A stretch of DNA of 5,876 nt from Candidatus Parcubacteria bacterium (GTDB taxonomy: Bacteria; Patescibacteriota; Patescibacteriia; UBA1558; GWA2-36-10), in NCBI GenBank assembly GCA_030632225.1, contig DAOVVF010000037.1, forward strand, positions 1 to 5,876, read 5' to 3'. Of this stretch, positions 1 to 5,825 are shown piece after piece. The notes under the pieces are model-generated. The model saw only the letters and a list, made by a program, of their open reading frames with translations. It was not told the origin of the DNA and searched no databases. The translations under genes were made by a program, and so were the position numbers. Numbering within the stretch: the first letter of the stretch is position 1; every line of letters begins with the position of its first letter.

Positions 1-508
1 AAGAAGGTTTTTCTGGAACACTTAAGGCTTCAAATATTTCTACAAAATAATCTGAATATTTACTAACTAATTTATCTTGTAACAATTTTTCCCCTCCCCA
101 ATTACTTAATTCAGGTAACCAGCCATGTAGCCAAAACTTCATATAAAATTTTTTCCAGTCTAGAAAAAAATTATAAAACTGTTTATCTGTATAATCTGTA
201 AAGCCCTGATTAAAAAGCTTTTCATATTGCTTTATTTTTTTAGCCTGAGTTAACCAATCTTTATATAACTTTTTTAATTTCTTTTTATCTAAAACGTATT
301 TTTTAAAAAGCCAGGCTCCGTTGTCCTGTAATTTCTTTTCTTCTGCGATAAATAAACATTTACCTGATTTAAAATAAAATAAAAAATCAGGCCAGCTACC
401 ACCTAGTAGCTTAGGATAAGGCGCAACAGCTTCCATGGCTATACCAAGATATATGATATTACCATCAGAAGGGCCCCATTTAAAAAGCTTGTAATTACTA
501 TTAACCAT
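1..508 (-). CDS. N-terminal part of an unassigned Trp/Tyr/Lys-rich protein, possibly a PEP-utilising-enzyme-like protein (3' end beyond the window)
   Basis: An open frame starts at ATG 508-506 and stays open for 169 codons to the left edge, so the C-terminus is missing. The product is very rich in Trp, Tyr, Phe and Lys. A segment at residues 64-86 (NGAWLFKKYVLDKK and following) is followed by a helical Lys-rich stretch, then an aromatic segment at 111-131 (FYNFFLDWKKFY, then FWLHGWLP), and the visible part ends in LSVPEKPS. This layout reminds me of the N-terminal region of Patescibacterial proteins that end in a PEP-synthase/PPDK-type phosphohistidine 'mobile' domain; that domain would lie outside the window, so the match is inference only. 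The start overlaps the end of the preceding gene by 8 nt in another frame, which implies translational coupling. No Shine-Dalgarno is clear, only an A-rich AAAAGAAA stretch upstream. No signal peptide is seen. The reading frame is well supported; the function is weakly supported. Confidence 0.6.
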   Translation of the reverse strand, partial: MVNSNYKLFKWGPSDGNIIYLGIAMEAVAPYPKLLGGSWPDFLFYFKSGKCLFIAEEKKLQDNGAWLFKKYVLDKKKLKKLYKDWLTQAKKIKQYEKLFNQGFTDYTDKQFYNFFLDWKKFYMKFWLHGWLPELSNWGGEKLLQDKLVSKYSDYFVEIFEALSVPEKPS

Positions 509-1358
509 TAGATTTCTTTTGATTAATCATAGCCACTAACCACTTGATATGAAAATCAAAATCTTTTTCACTACGACTATTATCTTCATAAGGCTGGCTA
601 AAACCCATTCTAGTAGCAGTCAGTATCTTGCCTCCACCAACCAGAATCATTCTAAACATTTGATTGCCTACCATACCGTTAGGCGGCACTATTAAGTTAT
701 AGCTATCTTTAAGTGCTAAATTAGAATCAATAGCCCAATTTTTAGCATCAAAACCTGATTTAGTAAGTTCTTTTTCTAAATACTGAGCATCTTCATAGGT
801 TTTGTTAAGCATTTTTCTGACTGCTAATTTATCAGTCTGTGTATTGTTATATGTTTCATGCCTGACTCCAGTTAATAAAGCTATTTTAGGCTTAATAGTC
901 CAATTTTTCATAAACTGTGCAATAAGTAAAACCTTAGCTAACTTTTCTTTATTATTCCAAGCCTCTAAATTGCCTATAAAAGCTAGAAAAAATTGATGCC
1001 CGTCAACAGTTTCCATTAAGCCAGGATTAGCTCCAAAAGTCTGATCACTTAAATTACTATATGCTTCTAATGTTTTCAAATCATCTATAGTGCCTCTGAC
1101 AATTCCCTCTACTTCTTTATTAAACAACATATCAGCTATTTTCTTCTCTGGCTCTTCACTAATTACTAGCTCAAAATCTTTGATGCTCTCAATATTCTTA
1201 GGGCCAACTAAAACTATATCTGCATATTTCTGACTTCTCTGCAGACTAGCTAAAATTTCCTTATCAGGCTCTAATAGGCCAAAAGCTATACGTGGTTTAG
1301 ATAATTTAACTAATTCATCAACTTTAGCAGTAAATTCTTTAGTTGTTTTCTTAGTCAT
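501..1358 (-). CDS. PTA/PTB-fold protein resembling the MtxX-like branch of phosphotransacetylases, function unknown
   Basis: A 285-residue soluble protein. The N-terminal part (about 21-90) alternates beta strands and helices: KPRIAFGLLEPDKEIL, then DIVLVGP, then EGIVRGT at 84-90, which corresponds to the 'DG.V.G' strand of phosphotransacetylases. PKIALLTGVRHETY at 157-170 resembles the strand opening the second subdomain (PKVA.LS in phosphate acyltransferases). The C-terminal part carries NLIVPPNGMVGNQMFRMI (221-238), GGGKIL and EDNSRSEKDF (258-267), laid out like the 'P....GN..YK....GGAK......SR.' end of that fold. The PNG..GN..FR and DNSR wording recalls MtxX (methanogenesis marker 4-like), whose reaction is unknown, more than a true Pta. 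The acyl-phosphate/CoA reaction is therefore not assured. The start ATG overlaps the gatB stop by 1 nt (TAATG), with a purine-rich AAGAAG about 6 nt upstream. The gene is followed by another with 8 nt overlap, suggesting coordinated production. Confidence 0.6.
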   Translation of the reverse strand: MTKKTTKEFTAKVDELVKLSKPRIAFGLLEPDKEILASLQRSQKYADIVLVGPKNIESIKDFELVISEEPEKKIADMLFNKEVEGIVRGTIDDLKTLEAYSNLSDQTFGANPGLMETVDGHQFFLAFIGNLEAWNNKEKLAKVLLIAQFMKNWTIKPKIALLTGVRHETYNNTQTDKLAVRKMLNKTYEDAQYLEKELTKSGFDAKNWAIDSNLALKDSYNLIVPPNGMVGNQMFRMILVGGGKILTATRMGFSQPYEDNSRSEKDFDFHIKWLVAMINQKKSNG

Positions 1359-2836
1359 TATAGCTTCTTCTTTAATATTCTCTCTACTTTTTGAGGATTA
1401 GCTTTACCTTTGGATTCTTGCATTACTTTACCGACAAAAAATTTAAGTAAAGCTTCTTTACCAGCTTTATATTGTTTAGCTTGTTCAGGATTAGACATGA
1501 TAACTTTAATAGCTAAATCTTCTAAAGTGCTATCGTCATCTATTTGCGCTAAATTTAATCTTTCCGCAATACGGGAAGGATCATCATCAGCACCTTGTAT
1601 CATTTCTTTTAATATCTTCTGTCCAGCAGAAGAATTTATTTTCTTTTCATAGATTAAACTAAGTAATTCAGCCATATTTTCTCCACTGATCTTTAATTCT
1701 TTAACATCTACTGAACCAAATAATTCTGTAGTAATCCAATTAAAAGCTAATCTAGCTAGTTTTTCTTTATGCTTGTTCCATAATTGAGATGCTTTAGGGC
1801 TATCTGCCTGCAAACCATTAGCCTTAAAAAGCCAAGCTCGTAAATCAGACAGTACTCCTTCATAATAGTTAGCCCAGTCTTTTTGATTAACTAATACTTT
1901 GGCATCTTTATCCCTTAACTTATACTCTTTAGTAAATCTTTTTTGTTTAGCTAAAGGTAGTTCTGGTAAACTAGCCTTTGCTTCATCTAATAGCTGATTG
2001 GTTATTATTAAAGGTGGTAAATCTGGTTCAGGAAAGTATCTGTAATCAGCAGAGCCTTCTTTACCACGTTGTAGCACAGTCTTAGCCTTATCTTCGTCCC
2101 AGCCTCTGGTTTCTGTATCTTGAGGAGCTTTTTTCCTGTCCCATAGCTTCTTTTGCCTCTCTTCTTCAAAAACTAAAGCTTTAGCTACTGCTTTAAAGGA
2201 ATTTAAGTTCTTTATTTCTATCTTAGGATAAAGCTTTTTATCTTTCACTGGCCTTAAAGAAATATTAGCATCTACTCTTAAATGGCCTTTTTCCATATCA
2301 GCATCAGATACGCCTAGATAACGAGCTATTAATCTAAGTTGTTGTAGAAACTCTGTAGTTTGTTGAGGACTTCTAAAATCAGGTTTAGTAACTATTTCAG
2401 CTAAAGGAGTACCTCCTCTGTTAAAATCTGTTAAGGTCTGTCCACCTTTATGGATATTCTTAGCAGCATCTTCTTCTAAATGAAGTCTTTCAATACCTAT
2501 CTTAGTATTGTCAATGGCTAAATAGCCATTTAAAGCTAAAGGTATATCAAATTGAGATATTTGGTAGCCTTTAGGTAAATCAGGATAGAAATAGTTTTTT
2601 CTATCAAATTTAGATTTAGTATTTATCTTGCAATTTAAAGCTAAGGCCATAACTAGTCCTTGCTTTATAGCTTCCTGGTTAACTGTCGGTAAAGTACCCG
2701 GATGTCCTAAACAAACAGGACAAACTAAAGCATTTACTTCCGCATTGTCTTTATTAGCACAACTACAAAACATCTTAGACTGAGTCTTCAGCTGTAAGTG
2801 AATTTCTAGGCCAATAATTGTCTCATATTTACTCAT
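1358..2836 (-). CDS. gatB: Aspartyl/glutamyl-tRNA amidotransferase subunit B
   Basis: GatB is the tRNA-binding kinase-like subunit of GatCAB, which activates misacylated Glu-tRNA(Gln) and/or Asp-tRNA(Asn) with ATP and amidates it using ammonia delivered from GatA. The 492 residues match the usual full length (about 475-500). Hallmarks in order are IIGLEIHLQLKTQSKMFC (7-24), a CxC...CPVC cysteine set (C24, C26, C39, C42) that could bind zinc, KFDRKNYFYPDLPKGYQIS (76-94), DFNRGGTPLAEIVT (137-150), MEKGHLRVDANISLRP (181-196), KIEIKNLNSFKAV (205-217), GSADYRYFPEPDLPP (261-275), and a C-terminal GatB/YqeY helical domain (about 385-492) ending in GKVMQESKGKANPQKVE. The start ATG overlaps the tmk stop by 4 nt (ATGA). 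No gatA or gatC is in the window, so the other subunits must be encoded elsewhere. The presence of GatB suggests the host lacks GlnRS and/or AsnRS, which cannot be checked here. Confidence 0.98.
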   Translation of the reverse strand: MSKYETIIGLEIHLQLKTQSKMFCSCANKDNAEVNALVCPVCLGHPGTLPTVNQEAIKQGLVMALALNCKINTKSKFDRKNYFYPDLPKGYQISQFDIPLALNGYLAIDNTKIGIERLHLEEDAAKNIHKGGQTLTDFNRGGTPLAEIVTKPDFRSPQQTTEFLQQLRLIARYLGVSDADMEKGHLRVDANISLRPVKDKKLYPKIEIKNLNSFKAVAKALVFEEERQKKLWDRKKAPQDTETRGWDEDKAKTVLQRGKEGSADYRYFPEPDLPPLIITNQLLDEAKASLPELPLAKQKRFTKEYKLRDKDAKVLVNQKDWANYYEGVLSDLRAWLFKANGLQADSPKASQLWNKHKEKLARLAFNWITTELFGSVDVKELKISGENMAELLSLIYEKKINSSAGQKILKEMIQGADDDPSRIAERLNLAQIDDDSTLEDLAIKVIMSNPEQAKQYKAGKEALLKFFVGKVMQESKGKANPQKVERILKKKL

Positions 2837-3450
2837 AGTATTTTATCAATCCCTGCTTGTATTTGTTTAGCTATGGCTTCTATATCTCCAACAGCAGATA
2901 CAGTTAGCCAATTACCATTCTCTTCAGCTTGTTGCAAATAGCCTTGTCGTACTAATTCATGAAACTCTCTAGCTTCTGAATCTAATCTATCTTCTTTTTC
3001 ATCACGACGACGTTCAGCAGCCTCTTCTGGTGTAATATCTAAGTAGATACTGTAATCTGGTTCTAAACCATATTTAGCCCAGTTATTAACATATTTAATT
3101 ACTTCTGGATCTAGATTACGAGCTGCTGCTTGATAGGCATAAGTAGAAGCATCAAAACGGTCACAAAGAATTATCTTACCTTGTTCTAAGGCTGGTTTAA
3201 CTGTCTCCATAACATGCTGAGCTCGAGAAGCTAAGAATAATAGTAATTCAGCTCGTTTATCCATTTCTTTATGCCTTTTGTTAAGGATAATCTTTCTGAT
3301 CTTCTCAGCAATAACAGAACCTTTACCACCCGGTTCTCTGGTTAACAGTACTTTATGTCCTTTCTTTTTTAAATATTTCTGCAATAGCTTAATCTGGGTA
3401 GATTTACCCGATTTATCACCACCTTCGAAAACAATAAATTTACCTTTCAT
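2833..3450 (-). CDS. tmk: Thymidylate kinase (dTMP kinase)
   Basis: Phosphorylates dTMP to dTDP with ATP, the step after thymidylate synthase and a bottleneck for dTTP supply. The 205 residues are typical. The P-loop is GGDKSGKST (10-18), followed by TREPGG (37-42), which contacts dTMP, then the DRF form of the DR(Y/H/F) motif (97-99), TYAYQ (103-107) for thymine recognition, YLDITPEEA (136-144), and a LID rich in arginine (RRRDEKEDRLD, 147-157). The P-loop carries Lys13 where human and yeast enzymes have Arg and most bacterial ones a small residue, while the LID is basic as in E. coli, so it combines features of both classes. An in-frame TGA lies 4 codons upstream, so ATG 3450 is the only sensible start. 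It is the only gene here separated from its upstream neighbour (dut), by 25 nt, and its end overlaps gatB by 4 nt. Confidence 0.97.
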   Translation of the reverse strand: MKGKFIVFEGGDKSGKSTQIKLLQKYLKKKGHKVLLTREPGGKGSVIAEKIRKIILNKRHKEMDKRAELLLFLASRAQHVMETVKPALEQGKIILCDRFDASTYAYQAAARNLDPEVIKYVNNWAKYGLEPDYSIYLDITPEEAAERRRDEKEDRLDSEAREFHELVRQGYLQQAEENGNWLTVSAVGDIEAIAKQIQAGIDKIL

Positions 3451-3475
3451 ACCTTTAATATATCAAAAAATATAC
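3451..3475 (-). other. dut-tmk intergenic gap, the only non-coding spacer inside the cluster
   Basis: This 25-nt spacer is almost pure A/T. Its sense strand has AAAGG (3456-3452) only 1 nt before the tmk ATG, which is too close for a normal Shine-Dalgarno interaction. It also holds a short TATAT...ATATA inverted repeat around a T-run, too weak to be a convincing terminator. A TTGATA-like hexamer is present, but no -10 box at the right distance fits before the start codon. I read it as a plain spacer; a local effect on tmk translation is possible. Confidence 0.5.
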
Positions 3476-3898
3476 TTAGTAGCCAGATGAACCAAAATTT
3501 CCTTCAGCTCTCTTAGTGTCATCTATATTATCTATTTCTTGTAATTTAACTTGCTCATGCTTACTGATTATCATCTGAGCAATTCTATCTCCTGCTTTAA
3601 TATTGTAATTCTCTTTACTTAAGTTAATTAAAACTACTTGAATCTCTCCTCGATAGTCAGAGTCTATTACTCCAGCTAGACAATGTAAGCCATGCTTAGC
3701 TGCTAAACCACTTCTATCTCTAATATCACCCCAATAGCCTTGAGGAATAGCCATAGCAATACCAGTCTTAACTACTGCTTGTTGTCCAGCTTTAAGTACT
3801 AAATCTTCAGCAGAGTGTAAATCCATAGCAGCAGCATTATTATAGCTAAAAGTAGGCTCTACTACTTTGTCATTTACTTTTTTAAATTTAATCTCCAT
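3476..3898 (-). CDS. dut: dUTP diphosphatase (homotrimeric dUTPase)
   Basis: Hydrolyses dUTP to dUMP and pyrophosphate, keeping uracil out of DNA and feeding ThyA with dUMP. The 140 residues fit the trimeric family, and all five motifs are present: motif 1 AAAMDLHSAE (22-31), motif 2 RDRSGLAAKHGL (60-71, with the RSG phosphate-binding turn), motif 3 GVIDSDYRGEIQ (76-87, D79 as the water-activating Asp and Y82 stacking against the base), motif 4 AGDRIAQMII (102-111), and motif 5 RAEGNFGSSGY (130-140), the flexible Phe arm that closes over the triphosphate. Motif 5 is the very C-terminus, with no extra tail. The start codon overlaps the folA stop by 1 nt (TAATG), which makes reinitiation by the terminating ribosome likely; no Shine-Dalgarno is visible. 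The enzyme should be active. Confidence 0.98.
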   Translation of the reverse strand: MEIKFKKVNDKVVEPTFSYNNAAAMDLHSAEDLVLKAGQQAVVKTGIAMAIPQGYWGDIRDRSGLAAKHGLHCLAGVIDSDYRGEIQVVLINLSKENYNIKAGDRIAQMIISKHEQVKLQEIDNIDDTKRAEGNFGSSGY

Positions 3899-4377
3899 TA
3901 CTTAGTTAATTCTACATACTTAAATTTAATTCCCTTATGTTCCTGCTCTTCTGATTCAGACAGAACATTCTTGAATTCTGAATAGTCAGGAAAAAAAGTA
4001 TCAGCTGGATAAGTAGCATCTATTAATGTTAAATACAATTTGTCAGCAAATTTAATAGCTTGAGCATAAATAGAAGCTCCGCCGATAAAGAAAACTTCTT
4101 CATCACCAGATTGTTTAGCATATTCTAAAGCCTCTTCTATGGAGTATTTTATAATACAGTTATCTGCTTTAAAATTATCATCTTTAGTTAGAATAACATT
4201 AACCCTATTAGGCAAAGGACCGCTTAAAGACTCATAAGTAGTTTGTCCCATAATAACCATATGTCCCTGAGTAATTTCCTTAAAGTGTTGTAAATCAGAA
4301 GGTAAATGAACTAATAGTTTGTTATCTTTGCCAATGCCTCTATCTTTAGCAATAGCGCAAATTATACTTATCTTCAT
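3898..4377 (-). CDS. folA: Dihydrofolate reductase
   Basis: Reduces dihydrofolate to tetrahydrofolate with NADPH, regenerating the cofactor oxidised by ThyA, whose gene is directly upstream. The 159 residues equal E. coli FolA in size. Visible landmarks are the N-terminal strand [17 protein letters not shown] (3-19), [10 protein letters not shown] (24-33) with catalytic acid D28 (E. coli D27), MGQTTYESL (43-51) of the NADPH site, PLPNR (54-58) with the folate-glutamate Arg, IGGASIY (98-104) with the Gly-Gly cofactor turn, LYLTLIDA (114-121) with T117 (E. coli T113), and DTFFPDY (126-132). The strongly conserved Pro-Trp before the catalytic helix (E. coli P21-W22) is replaced by L22-V23, and the cofactor-site Arg (E. 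coli R44) by Gln45. Both are unusual but the reading frame is clean. The start overlaps the thyA stop by 4 nt (ATGA). Confidence 0.96.
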   Translation of the reverse strand: MKISIICAIAKDRGIGKDNKLLVHLPSDLQHFKEITQGHMVIMGQTTYESLSGPLPNRVNVILTKDDNFKADNCIIKYSIEEALEYAKQSGDEEVFFIGGASIYAQAIKFADKLYLTLIDATYPADTFFPDYSEFKNVLSESEEQEHKGIKFKYVELTK

Positions 4378-5282
4378 ACTGCTATCTGTGCTTTAATTGC
4401 TGGATGAGGATTATAGTTTTCTAAAGTAAAATCCTCGTATTTGAATCCAAATATATCTTTAACCTTTGGATTAAGTTTCATAGTAGGTGATATTTTAGGC
4501 TCTCTAGATAATTGTAATTTAACCTGCTCCATATGATTGTTGTAAATATGGACATCACCAAAAGTATGAATAAACTCTCCTGGCTTTAATCCAGTTATTT
4601 GAGCCATCATCATAGTTAGTAAAGAGTAGGAAGCAATATTAAAAGGTACTCCTAGAAAAACATCAGCACTACGTTGATAGAGTTGGCAAGATAATCTACC
4701 TTTCATGACATAGAATTGAAAAATAGTATGACATAAAGGAGGTGCACTACGTTTGCCTTTAACTAAAGTTTGTATATCAGCTACATTCCAGCCAGATACT
4801 ATTATTCTTCTGGAATAAGGATTATTCTTTATTTGATCAACAACCATAGATATCTGATCTATGGCCTTATTATCTGGTCCTGGCCAGCGACGCCATTGTT
4901 TGCCATAGCCTGGTCCAATATCACCCCACTCTTTAGCAAAGCTATCATCTTCCTTTATCTTGTTAATAAACTCTTCCTGTGTTAAAGGAGTTTCTCCTTT
5001 GTCTTTTAAAATGTCATGATAAACAGCATAAGGCCAATCATCCCAAATATGTACATTATTATCCACTAAGTACTTTATATTAGTGTCTCCGTCTAACATC
5101 CATAGTAATTCATGAATTATAGCTCTAAGATATACTTTTTTAGTAGTTAGTAAAGGAAAGCCTTTGCTTAAATCAAAACGTAGCTGAGCACCAAAATAGC
5201 TACGAGTACCGATACCAGTTCTATCCTCCCGATCATTACCTTTATCTACTATAGTTTGTAATAAATCTAAATATTGTTTCAT
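4374..5282 (-). CDS. thyA: Thymidylate synthase (folate-dependent, ThyA type)
   Basis: Converts dUMP to dTMP using 5,10-methylene-THF as methyl donor and reductant, releasing DHF. Homodimer in the cytoplasm. The 302 residues exceed E. coli ThyA (264) because of an insertion at about 86-120 like that of the 316-residue Lactobacillus casei enzyme. Functional residues are visible: R21 (phosphate loop, DRTG), E58 and W80 (HELLW, HIW), Y126 (GYGKQWRRW), R158-R159 donated to the partner site ([10 protein letters not shown]), catalytic C184, R204 and D207 ([16 protein letters not shown]), N215, H245 and Y247 ([10 protein letters not shown]), and the C-terminal AIKAQIAV closing over the site. Oddities: about 5 extra residues (VKGKR region, 174-178) before the active-site Cys, and Leu183 where almost all family members have Pro. 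The start ATG overlaps the kinase stop by 4 nt, and the end overlaps folA by 4 nt. No Shine-Dalgarno is seen. Confidence 0.98.
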   Translation of the reverse strand: MKQYLDLLQTIVDKGNDREDRTGIGTRSYFGAQLRFDLSKGFPLLTTKKVYLRAIIHELLWMLDGDTNIKYLVDNNVHIWDDWPYAVYHDILKDKGETPLTQEEFINKIKEDDSFAKEWGDIGPGYGKQWRRWPGPDNKAIDQISMVVDQIKNNPYSRRIIVSGWNVADIQTLVKGKRSAPPLCHTIFQFYVMKGRLSCQLYQRSADVFLGVPFNIASYSLLTMMMAQITGLKPGEFIHTFGDVHIYNNHMEQVKLQLSREPKISPTMKLNPKVKDIFGFKYEDFTLENYNPHPAIKAQIAV

Positions 5283-5824
5283 TTTACTAATTTATCTAAT
5301 TGTTTATAAAAATCTTCTAAACTTCCATTATTATCAACAGTCACATCAGCTTGCTTCATTAAATCAGGAATGGTTATTTCTGTTTCTTTTTCATGGTCTT
5401 TTAAGAACTGTTCCCAGGTTTTAGTCTGATCATCAGGATTTTCACTGCGTTTGTTAAGTCTGGCATGTCTAGTTTTAGCGTCTACTTCAATGGCTACTAC
5501 TTTAAGGCCAGGCAAATCTTTTAAATCTTGTATATCAGCTGGTCTTCTCATACCGTCTATAACAACAATATTAGCATCTGCTTGTTCAATATCTTTAATC
5601 ATTACTTTTGATAGTAAGTCCTGTCCAAATTCTTCTCTTAAAACTTTAGAAATATTAACCATATTATCTCTAGACTGAGGCATATACAGTCTGTCTAATA
5701 GATCACGTAAGATTGTTGAAAAACGAAAAGACACAGCACTATGTTTTTCTACTAAATACTTTGCTGCTGTGCCCTTACCACTGGCTATTAAACCAGTAAA
5801 GCCTAATATTATTTTCTTACTCAT
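5279..5824 (-). CDS. P-loop kinase, (deoxy)nucleoside monophosphate kinase / dephospho-CoA kinase-like
   Basis: A 181-residue P-loop NTPase. The Walker A loop is GLIASGKGT (11-19); the GKGT ending resembles adenylate kinases. A hydrophobic strand with an acidic residue, [10 protein letters not shown] (86-95), follows, then [18 protein letters not shown] (109-126), the 'strand plus LID arginines' pattern of nucleotide and dephospho-CoA kinases. The end, [20 protein letters not shown] (159-178), is the typical 'AD..I.N.GSLE.L' finish of dephospho-CoA kinase, T4-type dNMP kinase and related proteins. The substrate cannot be read from sequence. Position immediately before thyA, folA, dut and tmk makes a deoxynucleotide substrate the most economical guess, but a CoaE role is not excluded. 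The start ATG lies 1 nt after the stop of the upstream gene (TAATATG) and the end overlaps thyA by 4 nt. No Shine-Dalgarno is evident, only an A-run. Confidence 0.75.
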   Translation of the reverse strand: MSKKIILGFTGLIASGKGTAAKYLVEKHSAVSFRFSTILRDLLDRLYMPQSRDNMVNISKVLREEFGQDLLSKVMIKDIEQADANIVVIDGMRRPADIQDLKDLPGLKVVAIEVDAKTRHARLNKRSENPDDQTKTWEQFLKDHEKETEITIPDLMKQADVTVDNNGSLEDFYKQLDKLVK

Positions 5825-5825
5825 A

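Noticed and set aside
802..996. Short plus-strand open frame (64 codons)
   Set aside because: It lies wholly inside the PTA-like gene on the opposite strand, has no recognisable motif and a low-complexity hydrophobic composition typical of an antisense shadow.
1410..1652. Plus-strand open frame of 80 codons
   Set aside because: It is antisense to the conserved C-terminal domain of gatB and shows no protein-like pattern.
3451..3475. Terminator or internal promoter between dut and tmk
   Set aside because: The inverted repeat is only about 5 A/T pairs, and a TTGATA-like hexamer has no -10 box at the right distance before the tmk start.
3278..3490. Plus-strand open frame spanning the tmk 5' end and the dut-tmk gap
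   Set aside because: It is mostly the reverse of the conserved Tmk P-loop region and matches nothing recognisable.
4770..4985. Plus-strand open frame of 71 codons
   Set aside because: It is the reverse of the conserved thyA region and shows no independent coding signal.
2833..5282. UGA recoded as Gly or Trp (as in some CPR or Mycoplasma lineages)
   Set aside because: TGA ends the kinase, thyA and tmk exactly where the families normally end and overlaps the next ATG; Trp is encoded by TGG and Gly by GGN throughout.
5451..5678. Plus-strand open frame of 75 codons
   Set aside because: It is the reverse of the kinase gene; its Ser/Leu-rich composition follows from the opposite strand's codons.
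3476..5824. Prophage or phage-derived nucleotide cassette
   Set aside because: thyA, folA, dut, tmk and a dNMP-type kinase occur in phages, but gatB and a PTA-like gene in the same tight run, and the absence of any phage structural, integrase or att signal, favour a chromosomal operon.
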